The notes under the pieces: model-generated
Told to the model about the DNA's origin: nothing
Databases searched by the model: none
Seen by the model: the letters and a program-made list of their open reading frames with translations, nothing else
Part shown: piece after piece, positions 7,074 to 7,443 of the stretch
How positions within the stretch are numbered: the first letter of the stretch is position 1
How the letters are laid out: every line of letters begins with the position of its first letter
DNA from: Spirochaetia bacterium
Lineage (GTDB): Bacteria > Spirochaetota > Spirochaetia > Treponematales > Breznakiellaceae
Reading direction: 5' to 3'
NCBI GenBank assembly: GCA_026002595.1
Contig: BOBW01000079.1
Location: 1 to 7,443, forward strand
DNA: 7,443 nt
Made by a program: the position numbers and the translations under genes

Positions 7074-7103
7074 ATTATAGCGCCCTTGCCAAGAGAGTTT
7101 CCA
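7074..7103 (-). promoter_or_regulatory. Promoter for the GH95 gene
   Basis: The minus strand carries a perfect -10, TATAAT, at 7079-7074, and TGGAAA at 7103-7098 as a possible -35 (four of six matches, 18-base spacer). A start near 7067 would place the Shine-Dalgarno AGAGGT right at the 5' end of the transcript, with a leader of about 11 bases. This very short leader resembles the one proposed for the GH29 gene. Confidence 0.55.
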
Positions 7104-7127
7104 GAAGCCGTGAATCAGGATAAACGC

Positions 7128-7215
7128 CAAGAATTTAACCACGAACCACACCAACCCCACGAACAAAAGAGGGGAATCGGGTAGTCTGGGTTCGTGCTGT
7201 TCGTAGTTACTCTTG
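7128..7215. repeat. Second palindromic intergenic repeat (copy B), same family as copy A
   Basis: The left arm begins CAAGAATTTAACCACGAACC at 7128, and the right arm, 7188-7215, is its imperfect inverse (its complement starts CAAGAGTAACTACGAAC). An inner pair CACGAAC (7158-7164) and GTTCGTG (7190-7196) pairs perfectly. The block TTTAACCACGAACCACAC at 7134-7151 matches the right arm of copy A (TTTAACCACTGACCACAC on the other strand) at 16 of 18 positions, and the inner CACGRAC/GTYCGTG pair is shared as well. Copy B lies 71 bases upstream of the GH95 start, outside the proposed promoter. The frames that can be read through it are low-complexity and have no support as genes. Confidence 0.75.
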
Positions 7216-7396
7216 ATTTGGTTATTCCAAAATGAGAATTGCTGCAGATCTTAATCTTCCTCTTGCATGTACCGAAAAAGTGGTGTATCTTACGATTCAC
7301 GGGGTTTTGGCTTGAAAGCGGCCCCGGCACCGTTTGGTAAAAGGGGGCTTATTCAGAATCATGAAATCTCGTAATTCCTTGTATTCTAATGAATTA
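7216..7396. other. Intergenic sequence with little recognisable content
   Basis: Together with the promoter and repeat B, this belongs to a 387-base stretch (7057-7443) with no established gene. A fragment TTCCAAAATGAGAATT at 7225-7240 resembles TTCCAAAATAGAAATT in the left arm of copy A (13 of 16 positions). TTGCAT at 7263-7268 and TATCTT at 7286-7291 are 17 bases apart and might be a weak plus-strand promoter. No tRNA, riboswitch or clear terminator is seen. Confidence 0.4.
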
Positions 7397-7443
7397 CCCC
7401 CCCCCCCCCCATTATTCCCAAGCTACCAATATTTTTCTCTTAT
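7361..7443 (+). CDS. Possible start of an unidentified gene containing a C14 tract, runs off the window
   Basis: From ATG at 7361 the frame stays open to the end, 27 codons, beginning MKSRNSLYSNEL, then five prolines encoded by the C run, then LFPSYQYFSL. No product is recognisable. The only purine-rich stretch upstream, AAGGGGG at about 7340-7346, is 14 bases away, too far for a normal ribosome site. All three frames after the C run stay open to the window edge, so the short length does not discriminate. It may be chance, but if real, changes in tract length would shift its frame. Confidence 0.2.
   Translation, partial: MKSRNSLYSNELPPPPPLFPSYQYFSL
7397..7410. repeat. Homopolymer run of 14 C
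   Basis: Fourteen consecutive cytosines follow GAATTA. Runs of this length are unstable by slipped-strand mispairing, and in several bacteria, including treponemes, C/G runs near gene starts switch expression. Here the tract lies in or just before a possible gene at the window edge. Its exact length is also prone to sequencing error. Confidence 0.9.

Noticed and set aside
7115..7330. A 71-codon minus-strand frame across repeat B
   Set aside because: Most of it is the palindrome itself, and there is no ribosome site or similarity to a known protein.
7385..7412. A minus-strand start codon followed by the G run
   Set aside because: With 14 bases in the run this frame stops after eight codons (MGGGGVIH); a longer frame needs a different tract length and still looks unconvincing.

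Overview
The window looks like chromosomal DNA of a fucose-glycan-using, diderm, gut-type anaerobe. It is moderately GC-rich, and its solute-binding protein has a plain signal peptide ending LFA-GG, which suits periplasmic export. The gene mix (an LplA/YtcQ-type binding protein, a YtcP-type permease piece, a membrane AraC/YesS-type sensor piece, and GH29 plus GH95 enzymes) recalls host-associated treponemes or related spirochaetes, but Firmicutes carry the same families. The assignment is inference only.

Layout, left to right. (1) 1-1572, minus strand: an extracellular sugar-binding protein whose 3' end runs off the window. (2) 1622-2551, minus strand, just upstream of it: an intact reading frame that joins the N-terminal sensor part of a membrane AraC-type regulator to the last third of a carbohydrate ABC permease. 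(3) 2552-2650: a 99-base divergent intergenic region with promoter-like sequences for both sides. (4) 2651-4417, plus strand: a cytoplasmic GH29 alpha-L-fucosidase. (5) 4418-4614: a convergent intergenic gap almost filled by a long imperfect palindrome. (6) 4615-7056, minus strand: a GH95 alpha-L-fucosidase, also without a signal peptide. (7) 7057-7443: 387 bases holding the GH95 promoter, a second palindrome of the same repeat family, a run of 14 C, and possibly the first codons of a plus-strand gene leaving the window.

How it fits together. An intact ancestor of this locus would import a fucosylated oligosaccharide through a binding protein and two permeases under a membrane-bound AraC regulator, and the two fucosidases would remove fucose in the cytoplasm. 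Here the middle of that machinery appears to be gone. A single in-frame event seems to have removed the regulator's second membrane helix and DNA-binding end, probably the first permease gene, and the first two thirds of the second permease including the ATPase-docking EAA loop. The binding protein and both enzymes remain apparently intact. This fusion is the most notable feature of the window and could be a real deletion or an assembly join.

The second notable feature is the repeat family. One copy lies at each end of the GH95 gene, so that gene may be a separate insertion or cassette, or the repeats may simply be abundant intergenic elements in this genome.
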